Source: Berghia stephanieae (Eukaryota > Mollusca > Gastropoda > Nudibranchia > Aeolidiidae). From it: a stretch of DNA of 64,000 nucleotides. Position numbers and translations under genes: made by a program. Each line of letters begins with the position of its first letter. The first letter of the stretch is position 1. A model generated the notes under the pieces. That model was not told the DNA's origin, ran no database searches, and saw only the letters and a program-made list of their open reading frames with translations. Positions 1 through 32,182 of the stretch are shown piece after piece. The stretch spans positions 75,671,867 through 75,735,866 of the forward strand of contig CM067444.1 of the NCBI GenBank assembly GCA_034508935.3. Reading direction: 5' to 3'.

Positions 1-234
1 CTCTCAAATAAAATACACAGGGCAGGGCCCAGAAAAAAAACCCCAAGCAAATCACGGTATCGTTCCAATACAAAGGCAAATGGCTTCATGGAAGGAACAA
101 AATAAGACAGTAAAGATAGCCACATTTTGAATCCCCCCCCCCCACCCCCCCACCCTCCCTCAACCACTCCCTAACAAAGGGTAATAATCTTCTAAATGGA
201 GATGTTCTCGGCCCACTGGAAGTTGTGTTTAAAT

Positions 235-1690
235 TAGTGCGGGGCGGTCCTTGGCAAGCTTAAGGACCACGGTCCTACGGTCCTTGGGAAATGAAGACCG
301 CAAGGACCGGTCCTAGGACCGGTCCTTTTCGACATTGAACATTCCTGAGAGACTGTTGGAAATTCGAACCGGTTTGACCTTTGAGACCGTGGGATCGTTC
401 ATTCTTGAACCGTTAAAGACCGCTACACGATGAAAACCGTGGTCTACAGGAGTAAAACACACGGAGTAGTCACACTCATTTCAAATTGTAACCTAATTAG
501 AGAAGAGGGGTGATGCCTTCTTTATTTGCTCACCGTACTTCATTGTTACTTCGATAATTTAATAAAATTTGAAATTTATCCCCATTAACGGAGATAATGG
601 CATCGCCCAAGGCGTTGATCGAGTTGTTCGTGGCGTTGATACACACACGCAACTCCTACACCCCCCTCCCCCCCCCCCCCACACACACATTAGAGGGCAG
701 CGAGCATTGAAGAGTAAGAGAGAGACGTGAAGTTATAATAAGAGGGGGTGGATGACGTAATAAGAGGGGTCGATGGTGACTTTTCGCCAGATCTAACAAA
801 CTCAGCTACCCATTCATTGCTGAGTAGACAGGGATTCAGAAAAAACTCGACTGCACCCGGGATCGATCTCTGGCCCTTTGCGTATAAAGAGAGTGCTCTA
901 TCAACTGAGCTATCGGGGTCCCCAAATATTCTATTGGACTTTTTTAAAATTCAGACGTTATAACTGGGTTTTTTGGAAGGAAGAAACTAATGAAACTCAT
1001 ATTATTTGATTAGTAAAAACACCAAACGAAATTTTAATATTATAGTATTATTTTAAATGACAACACTGCGATAGAAAGGAGTGGTGACAAGAGATGGACA
1101 AAAGAAAACAAAAAATCGGATTTGCTACTTGCTAGGTTCGACACACACACATACAACACACACACACAAACACACACATCTTTAGTAGTCACATACATTT
1201 CAAACAATAACCCATTAGAGAAGAGGGGTCATGCCTTCACCATAGATCATTGTCATTGCGATCATTATGGTGTAGTAAATTTTGAAATTTACCCCGTATA
1301 ATGGAATCGTCCAAGGCGTGCGCCTCCTGTTCCCCCCATCTCACACACGAAAGGGCGGTTTGCGGAGTGGAGGTTGGTGGTCGTCTGCCTGTATGGTCGT
1401 CTGTGTCGTTTAGTGTATGGCAAAGGGGTGTGGGTGCGATTAATTAAGTGGGATGGGTGGTGATTGGTGGAAGATAGGCAACCGAAGCAACGAATCGCTG
1501 GGGAAGTAGTAGGCTATGGCGCGAGACCGTAGGACCGTGGTCCTTAAGCTTGCCAAGGACCGCCCCGCACTAGTTGAAAGGTGATAAGAAGTGAGGACCG
1601 CCGCCGGTCTTCCCCTATGGGACCGGTCTCCGGTTCACAGCTAAAAGACCGTGGGACCGCCGGTCCAGACCGGTCTTCAGCGCGGCACTA
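235..1690. mobile_element. Non-autonomous hAT-like DNA transposon
   Basis: The element is flanked by identical 8-bp copies of gtttaaat (227-234 and 1691-1698), the duplication length of hAT elements. It begins tagtgcggggcggtcc and ends ggcacta. The first 44 bp (235-278) recur as a perfect inverted copy at 1529-1572, 118 bp inside the right duplication. Both ends are packed with GGACCG/CGGTCC motifs, which resemble subterminal transposase-binding repeats (inference). No transposase frame is present. The interior holds C tracts, CA repeats and a tRNA-type SINE. The element lies in the yellow intron, 188 bp upstream of the exon. The two possible right ends (1572 and 1690) suggest nesting or end rearrangement. 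Confidence 0.75.
780..925 (-). mobile_element. tRNA-derived SINE, family A, inside the hAT-like element
   Basis: On the minus strand a tRNA-like head carries a box-A-like gatagctcagttgatag and a box-B-like gatcgatcccggg. It is followed by a body containing agcaatgaatgggtagctg and gttagatctgg. The same body occurs on the plus strand near 43513-43750 and 5380-5640, so this is a dispersed family. The family name is mine; I cannot match it to a published SINE. Confidence 0.6.
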
Positions 1691-1878
1691 GTTTAAATAA
1701 ATATCGTATAAGATGGTAAGGGGCCTTACGATTACCAGATTAACTCAATGAGGTATTTTACAATGTATATTAGTCTTACTGACCGTGTATCCGGGACTAT
1801 TATTTGCATTTGTGCCTCAACTATACCTCTTAATCTTGCCTTATCACTAATTATTGTCATTTTTCTCCTGTCTCCTAG

Positions 1879-2973
1879 CTTTACAAAGGAGACGTGTTCC
1901 TTACCATTCCACGATGGAGATGGAACACAGGTCATCCAGCCACACTGGTCAAAGTGGTCGCAGTCAACAACCAGCACAAACTACGACCCTACCCAGACTG
2001 GGAATCTCAGAGGCTGGGCGACTGTGATGCTCTGCAGTATGTCCAAAGCATGGAAATAGATCCTAATACGGGTCTTATGTACGTCATTGACACCGGTAGA
2101 ACAGGTTTAGCAAGTGCGACGCAAACCCCCAAAAACATCTGCCCAGCAAAAATTGTCGTGTACGATTTGAATTTAAACAAGCGCATTGACAGCTATGAAT
2201 TTCCAGATTCCGTTGTGTCAAGAACAAACAATTTCTTGAACGATCTCGTTCTGGACTATGTGGACCATAAAGTTCGCTATGCTTACATAACGGATGTATC
2301 AGAGGGGAAGTTGTACGTGTTTGACTTCAAAACTCGCTTGTCCTATTTTTTGGATGACAAGTCAATGAAGCCAGAGGGAAATCAAGGTTCCGTCATACGA
2401 ATCAATCGTAAAAACTACACATTCAATGCTGGGATTGATGGTATTGCTATGTCTTCAGACTTCCGCTACGTTTATTACTGCCCACTTTCTGGGTACACGC
2501 TATACCAAATCCCAACCGCCAAGCTACGGCAGATGACGTCAAACACAGACGCACGTGTGTCAAATGTGGAAATAAGATCTGTAGGTATGAAAGTATCGCA
2601 ATCCGACGGTCTCGCACACGGAAAAGACCGTCTTTACTTCGGGGCTTTAGCATGGAATGCTGTATATCAATGGGACATCAAGAAAGACATGCATGATCAA
2701 CAAATGCCACTGGACCAAGTAAGAATGTACAGGCAATCCAAAATAACACGCCATGACAAAACGATGCAGTGGGTGGACACATTTGCTTTTGACGAGGATG
2801 GATGGTTGTGGTTCGTATCCAACAGACTTCATCTCTTTGCCAATGATTTGATGGATTTTACAGGGTTGGATGGGGCAAATGTGAGGGTGTGGAAAGTTTA
2901 CATCAATGATACCAGCTACTTGCACGAGGCTAATAAGCGAACGGGAATTCCAGTTGTTCCAGTTGTTGGGTGA
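1879..2973 (+). CDS. Yellow / major royal jelly protein (MRJP) family, 3' exon
   Basis: This is one open exon of 1095 bp. It starts after the acceptor ctcctag (AG at 1877-1878) in phase 0 and ends at TGA 2971-2973, giving 364 residues. The frame opens LYKGDVFLTIPRWRW, the start of the MRJP beta-propeller. Further family hallmarks follow: LGDCDALQYVQSMEID, GLMYVIDTGR, CPAKIVVYDL, AYITDVSEGKLYVFDF, GIDGIAMSSDFRYVYYCPLS, LYFGALAWNAVYQWD and EDGWLWFVSNRLHLF. Known yellow proteins are secreted; some act in melanin or cuticle biology and others are undefined. The signal peptide and first part of the protein must lie in exons upstream of the window. No stop or frameshift is seen, so the gene looks functional. 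The product is an MRJP-domain protein; its biological role here is unknown. Confidence 0.93.
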   Translation, partial: LYKGDVFLTIPRWRWNTGHPATLVKVVAVNNQHKLRPYPDWESQRLGDCDALQYVQSMEIDPNTGLMYVIDTGRTGLASATQTPKNICPAKIVVYDLNLNKRIDSYEFPDSVVSRTNNFLNDLVLDYVDHKVRYAYITDVSEGKLYVFDFKTRLSYFLDDKSMKPEGNQGSVIRINRKNYTFNAGIDGIAMSSDFRYVYYCPLSGYTLYQIPTAKLRQMTSNTDARVSNVEIRSVGMKVSQSDGLAHGKDRLYFGALAWNAVYQWDIKKDMHDQQMPLDQVRMYRQSKITRHDKTMQWVDTFAFDEDGWLWFVSNRLHLFANDLMDFTGLDGANVRVWKVYINDTSYLHEANKRTGIPVVPVVG

Positions 2974-3475
2974 TTTAGATGTAATAGTAACAATTCATTC
3001 CTTCTCACTACGTTGTCTAAACATGTATTTTTGAGGATTAGAAGGAGAGCGTGGTAGATTATACTAAGCTGAACTGATAAATTAACTGATGGTAAATGAT
3101 GTAAATTGTAATTGAGTCAGTTTATTGTAACTAATTTGATGTAAACTGTCTGCAGAGGGTTGATCGTAAAACAATTATTTGTTCCAAAGAAAATCATATT
3201 TATTATTCTCAATATATTCCTAATTAATAGTTTTCAACAAATCATGAGCATTTTGCCCTTTAACTAAGATATTCTAAAATCCTTGGAGGGCATCTTCTTC
3301 CGCTCCAAGCAGTATGCAGTTGCTATAAATTTCTTGTGATTTCAATTGTGTTGTTTAATATAAAACAATCAGAGATAAACATTCAGTCTGGTATATAATG
3401 AAAGGAAGAAAAAAAGTATTACAAAGATTATTTTGTGATAAATGATTACTGATCTGTAAAATATTGTGGTTGCAC

Positions 3476-3481
3476 AATAAA
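3476..3481 (+). terminator. Possible polyadenylation signal of the yellow gene
   Basis: AATAAA occurs about 500 bp after the yellow stop codon in AT-rich sequence. It is a plausible 3' end signal, but AATAAA is common in this AT-rich DNA. Confidence 0.3.
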
Positions 3482-4395
3482 AATTATGTAAAACGGTTAT
3501 AACAGAATTTTGTATGTAATAAATACCGTTTGAAATATAAATCAAAGATTTAAAAAATTGTTATTTGTGAGGTGAATCTTTTAAAAAAATGTTGTTTTTT
3601 TTCGTGTTGGCGACTGCTTTGGTGACATTTAAAAGTTATTACAGCGCCATTTAAAAGGGAAAAAAGATTGTATAACTTGTTTATAACACGCAATAATTAA
3701 AAAAAAAGTAAATAAAGGGGTCATATTCATAACAAAAAAACTGAACTGATTTTATGTAATTTGTTCTTTGTTTTTCAGAGTTGTATGTTCTTTTGCAAAA
3801 TGTTGGGTCATTTCAGCGCCAATAAACAGAAAAATTATATGATGGTAAAAAAAAATAGATCTAGCTACCAAGAGCCCATGGAAAATAATTTTAAAAGAAG
3901 ATAAGTTCAAAAGGAGAACAGAAACAGATTCAATAGCAAGCTATCCTTATGTCTAGTCTGTGACAACTTAGACGTCCTATCCAGGTACGATAACAAAACA
4001 TGATAACACTCACCAAGAGTTACTTAATGGTAACAATACTATTTACCACCTATAAATACGCGATGAGAGAGACATGATATATGTATGTATATTACATTCA
4101 TCTGACTTTTTTAAACGTAGATTCCAACAGAACATTTTTCCTTCTATTTTGAGATCATCTTTAAGTGAAAGTTTTAGACAGACCCAAACACAGAATCGCC
4201 GCCAATGACATACGTACACTCAAAATGGTTACAAAAATAATAAACATTTACACTGAATTTACATTAAAATACAATTGAAAGATGATATACAAGAAAAAGT
4301 AGTAATCTGGTTGTCTCCCTCACAAGATACTAAATAGGGGCTCGGCTTTAGTACAGAACAAGGACGTGAAGCTACATGGAAGGATACACGTGGCA

Positions 4396-4529
<134 letters not shown>

Positions 4530-5379
4530 GAACTTATGTGGTCAACAAGGAACGCAAAGGTCTCAAACCATTGAATTCTTCCAACGACAGATTGCTTCAT
4601 CCAAAGTTGAATAGAATTAACCAATAGATTTTTGACCAATCAAAACACGGGATTTGAGACACCCCTTCAAGCCTGCTCAAACATACTTGGGTTATTTACA
4701 AACAATAAAATAAATGAAGTGACATCACTCTGTTCTCCGTTATTGTTTTTAGACCGCCAGTTGGGTGATTAGTTCTCATTAGATTCGCTCAATCAGACTA
4801 TACTATAAACGTTAAAGAATTTTCTGTGACATGTAAAACTAGTATTTTATATGCATACCATCGGCTGTAAATACCGACGAGTTCGCTTCGTTTAGCACTA
4901 GCACTAACTGCCATTGTTTACATCATTCAGCCTGTCCGAGAGGCAATGCTATGTTCCCTTCCACTACCAGTCTATTTCAGATCCAATTTTAGTAACATGA
5001 CAAATGGTGAGAAAATTCCACGTTTCCAATAGAGTGGACAATTAATCAGATACTTAATTCCGCATTCATCCAAATTTAACATTGTTAATTAATTTGGAAA
5101 TTATATTCTAATTCACCACAAGAAAATCAAACTTTTTTCCAAGCTTCAAGCAGCAATATTTGCAGTTCATTTTCATGCAAAGTTAATAATTTCAAAATGG
5201 ACGGTTGACCATTTTCAATTAAAATTATATGAGACCAACCAGAAAAAGGAGGCAATTAGGTTGGAGTCAGCCAATAGTGTTGTCTTCTTTTAAATTTCAA
5301 AATAGACTTTGTCTACCTAGGAGAGTCCCCATGGCTCCGTCGTGGAGTAGCTACTTACCTTACACCCACAAGCAAAGAA

Positions 5380-5640
5380 CATCGGTTCTGGTTGCAGTCG
5401 AGATTTTTTTTTTGGACCCCCCCCCCCCCCCCCCCCTGCCTTCATTATTCATTATCAACCAAGAACTTACTGGTAATCTGGGTCTTTCAGATCTGGTGGA
5501 AAGTGCTTTGTGATAGACTAGCGTCTTATCCAAAGGATAGCAAGCAATTGCTCCTGCCATTTTATTGCTGCGGATACTGGGACAAATTCAAGCTCCAAGT
5601 CTTTCTTTGTTTACCTATGCTAAAAGGCAACCAATATTGA
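5380..5640 (+). mobile_element. SINE family A, 5'-truncated copy
   Basis: Contains ggttgcagtcgagattttt, a C-tract, cagatctggtggaaagtgc and gatagactagcgtcttatcc. These match, in the same order, the SINE at 43513-43750. The tRNA-like head is missing or degraded. A C20-type homopolymer interrupts the body. Confidence 0.6.
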
Positions 5641-5967
5641 CTGAAAAAGGTGGTTGTCTTATGGCTGTAATCTAGAAACACAAACAGTACGGCTTCAAAG
5701 GTATGTATAAAATATGACGGCTACAGTGACCGAAACAGAGGCAATTTGAATTTGTGATGAACTTGAATGTGTATGCTGAAAAAACAAGAAAATCCTAAAT
5801 TACTGAATTTCTTAATTTAAAGTCAAGACATTCTCTGGACCCTACCACTAATGAAAGATATCAATTCTGAAGTTTAAAAGTTTTAAAAAGAGTAACTTCA
5901 TCACACGGTTGTAGTGCAAATGATACGATAACTTAATCCTTAGATGAAAAGGTAAATTGTTTTGTTT

Positions 5968-6185
5968 TTGTTTTTAAGGGTTTTTCGGCGCTTGCGACAC
6001 ATTTAGGTCATATCAGTAACAGCGATAGTAAAAATACTTCTAGATTTGCAATTGAAAGCACACGAGGAAAAGTAAGACAAAGGGGACTGGGTCAAAAATA
6101 TGGAACATGTGTAGATTCCAAGGCACACTATCAGTGTGCTTAGTTTGGGTTTACCTAAAAGTCTCATCCAGACATAAGCAAGGAT
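5968..6185 (+). repeat. Dispersed repeat, family D
   Basis: Shares the order of blocks taggtcatatcag, aaaagtaagacaaagggg, tagattccaag and gtctcatcc with 60575-60778 on the plus strand. No coding capacity is seen. The element type is unknown. Confidence 0.5.
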
Positions 6186-8084
6186 CCCACTAAAAGGAGT
6201 ACACTGAAGTGATTTGAGTCTCGTGGATAATAATTGTTGGCATAAGAAGTAAATAACAAACTGTTTTACAATAGTAAAGCAAATTTATTAGAATCAATTT
6301 TTTGATTATACAGAGTCAACTTAAAGTACTGTACAAATGCAATTAATCAGAAGAGACTGAAATTGAACAATGTCCAAATTAACCAGCGGTGAGCACCCTT
6401 TGAAAATGCGTTCAGTGAAAACCAGTTAATCTAAAAGGTACAACTGAAAGCAATTCAAGATGATGCAATTATGTTTTCTAGGTTGTTGTTCATAAACAAT
6501 TTTAAAAAGCAGGGAGTTCCAATCTATTGAAAAATAATTGAAACACTTCATTTGTTGAAAATCAAAGAGCGATTTGCATGTCCTTAGCACCATAGGCTCT
6601 ATCCCTGCGCTACTCTAGGCCCATAATTAGTAATGACAACAAAGCGATACATAATTCCACTGTAACTTGGTATATACTAGCCTTTAGGGCAATAAAGAAG
6701 TAATTCAGTACTATAGTTCTCATAAGAATGAGGAATATGCATGTTTTTAAAAAATTCTCTCTCATTTTTTTAAGAACATGCTTGAATCAAAATATACCTC
6801 AACCGATAAAGATTTTTTTTTTACCTTGACTTTAAATTCAACTGGTTTTAATATCTTTACATTTGTTTACTTGCTTTTCTAAATCATGATTTGTCACAAT
6901 TTTTTAAAATGAATTTGAATGAATGATTTGCATCTTATTTTAAAAATCCTCAGAAATATAAACATATCTAAAAGACATAATTCTTATGAATGTTCCCTAT
7001 TGTGTCCAAAAAAAATAAAAAAGTTAAAATATATAAAACTTCCGTCAAATGTTTTAAAAACCATCTGTTTCTAAAGTAAAGTTGGTTTGATAAAACTTGA
7101 GGATGTCATTAAAAACCCATAATTTTAAAACATGATTAAAAACATCACTCCATGCGAACCAAATTTTCCACGAGTCAGAAGCTGTATTCTAATTCTTGTA
7201 CGGTTAAAAAAATGTCTCAGATAAAAAAGATGATTTTCCTTAGCATTCAAATCTGAATTACACGGAAGAAAGGTTACCATTATTCCTGAAAAAAGGAGAA
7301 AAATTGTAAAGTAGTTTATTAAGTACACCCTTGTCTTCCTACAGTTAGATTCTCTTCCTCCGCTCATTCTGGTCTTAAGATGTATGCAAAATCAAGTAAT
7401 AAAGATTACAATTTGATGCCATAATATAATTTTCAGTTTCATATATTGATAAAAAAAAATAATAATAAAAGAATCAAAATAAAAATAACCATTACCATAT
7501 CACCCCTATTAAGCTTCAAAAACTGAGTCAATAAGGTTCGCTTATTTAATTATTACAGAAACATTGAGAAAAATATGGGCTGTGAACTGAAAGTAGTCAA
7601 GGATCTTCACCTATCAAAAAATCCAAGGGGAGGTGAGTTAAGTTAAAATAAAAAAGAAAGGAACACTGCACACCTGGCTTCTCTGATGTGTACCAAATGA
7701 TACTAGGTGATGCACACATAATTTATACTCTGAGTATTAACAGACAATGCTGTGTCACCAAGTGTGTAGGGCATGGGTGATCCGCTTAATAGGGATAAAA
7801 CAGTCATATTTCATTTTTGTGTTCAAAAGAACTGTTTTGTTGCAATTAATAAAAATGAAAGATTAGGGATTTATATTATAAATCTGTATAGGATTTATTT
7901 ACAGAAAAGAAATAAGCAGCATTTTAAATCAACAATTATTTTTAAAAACTTACTTTGACAATATCAAGAAATGCTAGGTATTTTAACCATTATATTATGT
8001 CATTATTATGTTATCTGATCTATGAAACCAATAGTTTGTATTTTTTTCAACTTGATCAATATCTATTGCACTGTATATCATCTA

Positions 8085-8245
8085 ACCTAACTGTCCACTC
8101 AGCAGTGAATGGTAATCAGATAAAATTAGATCCAGCTGACAGTGTAGTAGAATAGCGCCTTTTCAGAACTGTAGCGAGCAATTGCTATGTCTTGCTCATT
8201 CTACTAACTCCTGAGGTAAGTTCCAGCCTGGTGGGCCTGAAGACT
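8085..8245 (+). mobile_element. Old SINE family A fragment
   Basis: Weak similarity to the family A body: gcagtgaatggtaatcaga, a degraded tagatc block and gcgagcaattgctatgtc. Heavily diverged. Confidence 0.3.
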
Positions 8246-9240
8246 CAAATGCACTATTTTAAAAACACTACCCAATGCCTTCAAAGTAGATCAAAGTTGC
8301 TGCTTTTGCTTTCTTTAAAAATACAAATATATTTTAAAAGAGATAAAGATTGGATAAATTGTAAACAATGCTCAAAATGAGATATGAAATATCAGGTATC
8401 CTGAAGTGAATGTTTGGTCATGGGTTTTAAAATTAAAAAAAATAGCAATCAACGGAGTTGCTGCTACCAAAAACTATTCCCCTTGAGTTGAGTGCTTAAC
8501 AGTTCATTCATTTAAAACAAAAATGCTATTAATCTTTGAAACCAATAACATCATTTATTGAACGACCCTAAATAATACAATAAGGTGGGGTTGCTTTGGC
8601 AAACAGCAATGACTTAAGTCATTATATTTTTTTTATTTTCAATGTTACTATCCCGTTTTATTCTTTAAAAAAAATTAATTAATTTATAAAACAGAACATT
8701 TATCAAAAAAGCCAAAGGAATAATTAAAAAGTGGCCAAAGAACACATTGATCAGATGGGCCAAAGAAATCCCACATTATTACATCTTAAACGTCAATAAA
8801 ATGATAACTCCCACTCTAATGATTGACACAGATTTTGTGATTTGCCTATAAAACTCACCGATAAAAATGATGTTAATAAAAACTATCTACATACCTGTGA
8901 ATTTTCAGAGTAAATTAAAACATATATGCAGATTAAAAATACTGGAAACTACTGGTTTTTATGAATAAATTTCAATAATCTGTAATAACATGGATAAAAC
9001 GTGTTACAACATTGATTTACTGCACAAAGAAAAACTTGAGGACTTTCACTTGATAAGCAAAAAAAGCGAGAAAGATGCAAATCAACATTTTATTTGTCTG
9101 AAACTGGTAAGTACTATTATTACTTTGTAACGTTATGTCTTTTAAGCTTTCCATGACAACAATTTATTTTATCATTTATATTCATCCCTATAAAGCACAT
9201 TTAACATTTCTATAATGTAATAATTCAAAAATACATTAAC

Positions 9241-29580
<20,340 letters not shown>

Positions 29581-29821
29581 GTTCTTGACTACGATGAAAA
29601 GGTAGTGGTATTTCAATTATCGAAGGTTAAAAAGAATATCATTTTAGACAATTTTATTCGCATGGGCTAGATATCGTAATTTTTTTCCAGTCAACTTTCA
29701 CTCTTCTATCTTTGGGATCATCATGGTTGCCAGATAATATTTTTATAAATAATCCAAACCATTACCAGATTTCCAAAAAATAATCCAAATTTCAGAAGAA
29801 AAAAAATCTTTTTTTTTTTCA

Positions 29822-30126
29822 TTATTGAGCTTCTATATAGCGCAATATCCACTAAACGAACCCAAAGCGCCGTACAAGGGATTCCTGGCCTACAGTAAAA
29901 CTTAACATAGAGGACGTGACATGACGCCCGTGAGAAAATAATACACTTTTTTTCGGACAAAGACAATGTTGTGAACGACCAGGTACAATTTTACACCTGA
30001 GTACGGTGAGATAATGTGAGTAAAGAGCCTTTTCGAAGGAATCAACTGTGCGCCGAGCGAGGCTCGAACCCAGGACCTTCCTATCCGAAATGAGTGTCAT
30101 ACCACAAGACCACATAACCACACTTT
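29822..30126 (-). mobile_element. SINE family B, interrupted at its tRNA-like 5' end
   Basis: On the minus strand: tRNA-like head (tgtggtatgacactcat, gtcctgggttcgagcc), body with ctcacattatctcaccg, and a tail with tttgggttcgtttagtgg and gatattgcgctatatag. The head is cut at 30126 by the compound element. The copy sits upstream of the TMEM39 start exon, so it is outside the coding gene. Confidence 0.75.
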
Positions 30127-31430
30127 GGTAACAACAAGATATGAAGTGAATAGAAAAGTGCCAGAAGACAATAGAGAATAAAAATTTTTCGCGGCGGTGG
30201 TGGGGTTCGAACCTGCGACCTTATTGGTACGACAACTCCGCCTGGCAGGTGAGAGCGTGGCTCTACCGTGTGAGCTATCCACGAACACAAAAAATATTCG
30301 TTTCAAACCCAAAGTCATTACCAGATCCCTCTCTCACCCACTTCTTGAGACCGCCGATTCGTTCGTACACCACCATCGCGAACAATTTTGACCAGCAGTT
30401 AAGCTTAATAGCCAATATTCTCAACACAAACATATAACATAGAAACGATTGAGACATTGAGTATGCTCCGGTGTATGGGGTGAATTTTTAATTCAGAAAA
30501 GCGAGTGGAGCAGGCACTTATGTTGGTAACAACAAGATATGAAGTGAATAGAAAAGTGCCAGAAGACAATAGAGAAAAAATTTTTTTCTCTATTGTTTCT
30601 GGCACTTTTCTATTCACTTCATATCTGTTGTTACAACATAAGTGCCTGCCCCACTCGCTTTTCTGAATTAAAAATTCACCCCATACACCGGACATACTCA
30701 ATGTCTCAATCGTTTCTATGTTATATGTTTGTGTTAGAATATTGGCTATTAAGCTTAACTGCTGGTCAAAATTGTTCGCGATGGTGGTGTACGAACGAAT
30801 CGGCGGTCTCAAGAAGTGGGTGAGAGAGGGATCTGGTAATGACTTTGGGTTTGAAACGAATATTTTTTGTGTTCGTGGATAGCTCACACGGTAGAGCCAC
30901 GCTCTCACCTGCCAGGCGGAGTTGTCGTACCAATAAGGTCGCAGGTTCGAACCCCACCACCGCCGCGAAAAAATTTTTATTCTCTATTGTCTTCTGGCAC
31001 TTTTCTATTCACTTCATATCTTGTTGTTACCAACATAAGTGCCTGCTCCACTCGCTTTTCTGAATTAAAAATTCACCCCATACACCGGAGCATACTCAAT
31101 GTCTCAATCGTTTCTATGTTATATGTTTGTGTTGAGAATATTGGCTATTAAGCTTAACTGCTGGTCAAAATTGTTCGCGATGGTGGTGTACGAACGAATC
31201 GGCGGTCTCAAGAAGTGGGTGAGAGAGGGATCTGGTAATGACTTTGGGTTTGAAACGAATATTTTTTGTGTTCGTGGATAGCTCACACGGTAGAGCCACG
31301 CTCTCACCTGCCAGGCGGAGTTGTCGTACCAATAAGGTCGCAGGTTCGAACCCCACCACCGCCGCGAAAAAAAAAATATTTTTATTCTCTATTGTCTTCT
31401 GGCACTTTTCTATTCACTTCATATCTTGTT
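30127..31430. mobile_element. Compound inverted and tandem element carrying three tRNA-like modules
   Basis: Flanked by the 13-bp duplication ataaccacacttt (30114-30126 and 31431-31443). A roughly 55-bp unit R (cactttTctattcacttcat type, ending gttgttacc) and a roughly 350-bp unit U are arranged R'U'R' (minus, 30127-30580) then R-U-R-U-R (plus, 30581-31430). The turn at 30580 is a near-perfect palindrome. Each U ends in a tRNA-like segment with gatagctcacacggtagagc and the perfect box B ggttcgaacccc (minus 30200-30287; plus 30874-30960 and 31273-31359). A TTTTT follows 6-15 bp after each, as a Pol III terminator would. Copies are nearly identical, so the structure is young. No protein-coding capacity. 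Confidence 0.8.
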
Positions 31431-31540
31431 ATAACCACACTTTCCGTAGCTTACTCTAATAGCTAGAGAATTAGAGAAATGTCATCGCACGAGTAACGAA
31501 TATTGTTATCCAGAATGTGTTATTGATGTTGCATGAAGTA

Positions 31541-31557
31541 TATATATATATATATAT
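31541..31557. repeat. Short (TA)n tract
   Basis: About eight TA units downstream of the compound element. Confidence 0.9.
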
Positions 31558-32182
31558 GTTATAGTCTTGAAAAGTTCCCACCGGGCAAAATAATAAAAAA
31601 AAATAATCCAAACTTAAAACGACAATCCAAAGACGTAAAAAATAATCCAAAATTAGGCAGTTTGAATTAAATTAACCCACCCTGGCAATCCTGGGCATCA
31701 TTATTATTGGAGCTCTTTTTGATTATGAAAAGTTGAAAATTAATCATGTTGCCATCCGGTATGTGAATTTGTGTACAAACAACAATGGCGGCTCATATCT
31801 GCGATCGTTATTCTTTGAGAGCAAGCATTTGATTTGAGATCATACAGGTTCGATACAATTTCACGGGACATATTTAATTTCATCTTTTTTCAGATGAGCT
31901 AAGGTATGTAAATCAATGTTGCTGTTATATTGTTTTTACGCTAATAGTATATCGAGTAGAGCCGACGCGTACATTACTTGACCTGACTGACTGTCTACGG
32001 TCTACGTCTAAGTCTAGAAGGACTAAGTCTAGAAGAACTATTGACTATACTTACCTTACGCAGGTCTGCTGACATCCGAACTCACTCCTCGTGAGCCTAG
32101 TTTAACATTGTTGTAATGGACAATATTTTGTGTCATTTTTTTTAGATTTCTATTACAACAATGAGCCAATGCCATGCCATAA

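Noticed and set aside
748-963. 71-residue frame in the hAT-like element
   Set aside because: It is the complement of a tRNA-type SINE, not a protein gene.
5968-6185. Repeat family D considered as part of a tyrosine-recombinase or LTR-type element
   Set aside because: No coding sequence or terminal repeats were seen; left as an unclassified dispersed repeat.
30581-31031. Hammerhead ribozyme in the repeated unit, as in tandem retrozyme-type elements
   Set aside because: No ctgatga plus gaaa core found by eye on either strand.
30873-31360. Functional tRNA genes within the compound element
   Set aside because: The B box is perfect and the D stem pairs, but the T stem and acceptor stem do not pair well, so tRNA-derived sequence is the safer call.
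30249-31466. Repeated open frames of 60-170 residues in the compound element
   Set aside because: They appear on both strands because of the inverted units, contain the tRNA-like region, and match no protein family.
31785-31903. acaacaatggcggc with a downstream donor gtatgt, considered as first coding exon of the plus-strand gene
   Set aside because: The frame stops after 15 codons. It could only be a non-coding first exon, and nothing in the sequence links it to the exon at 35933.
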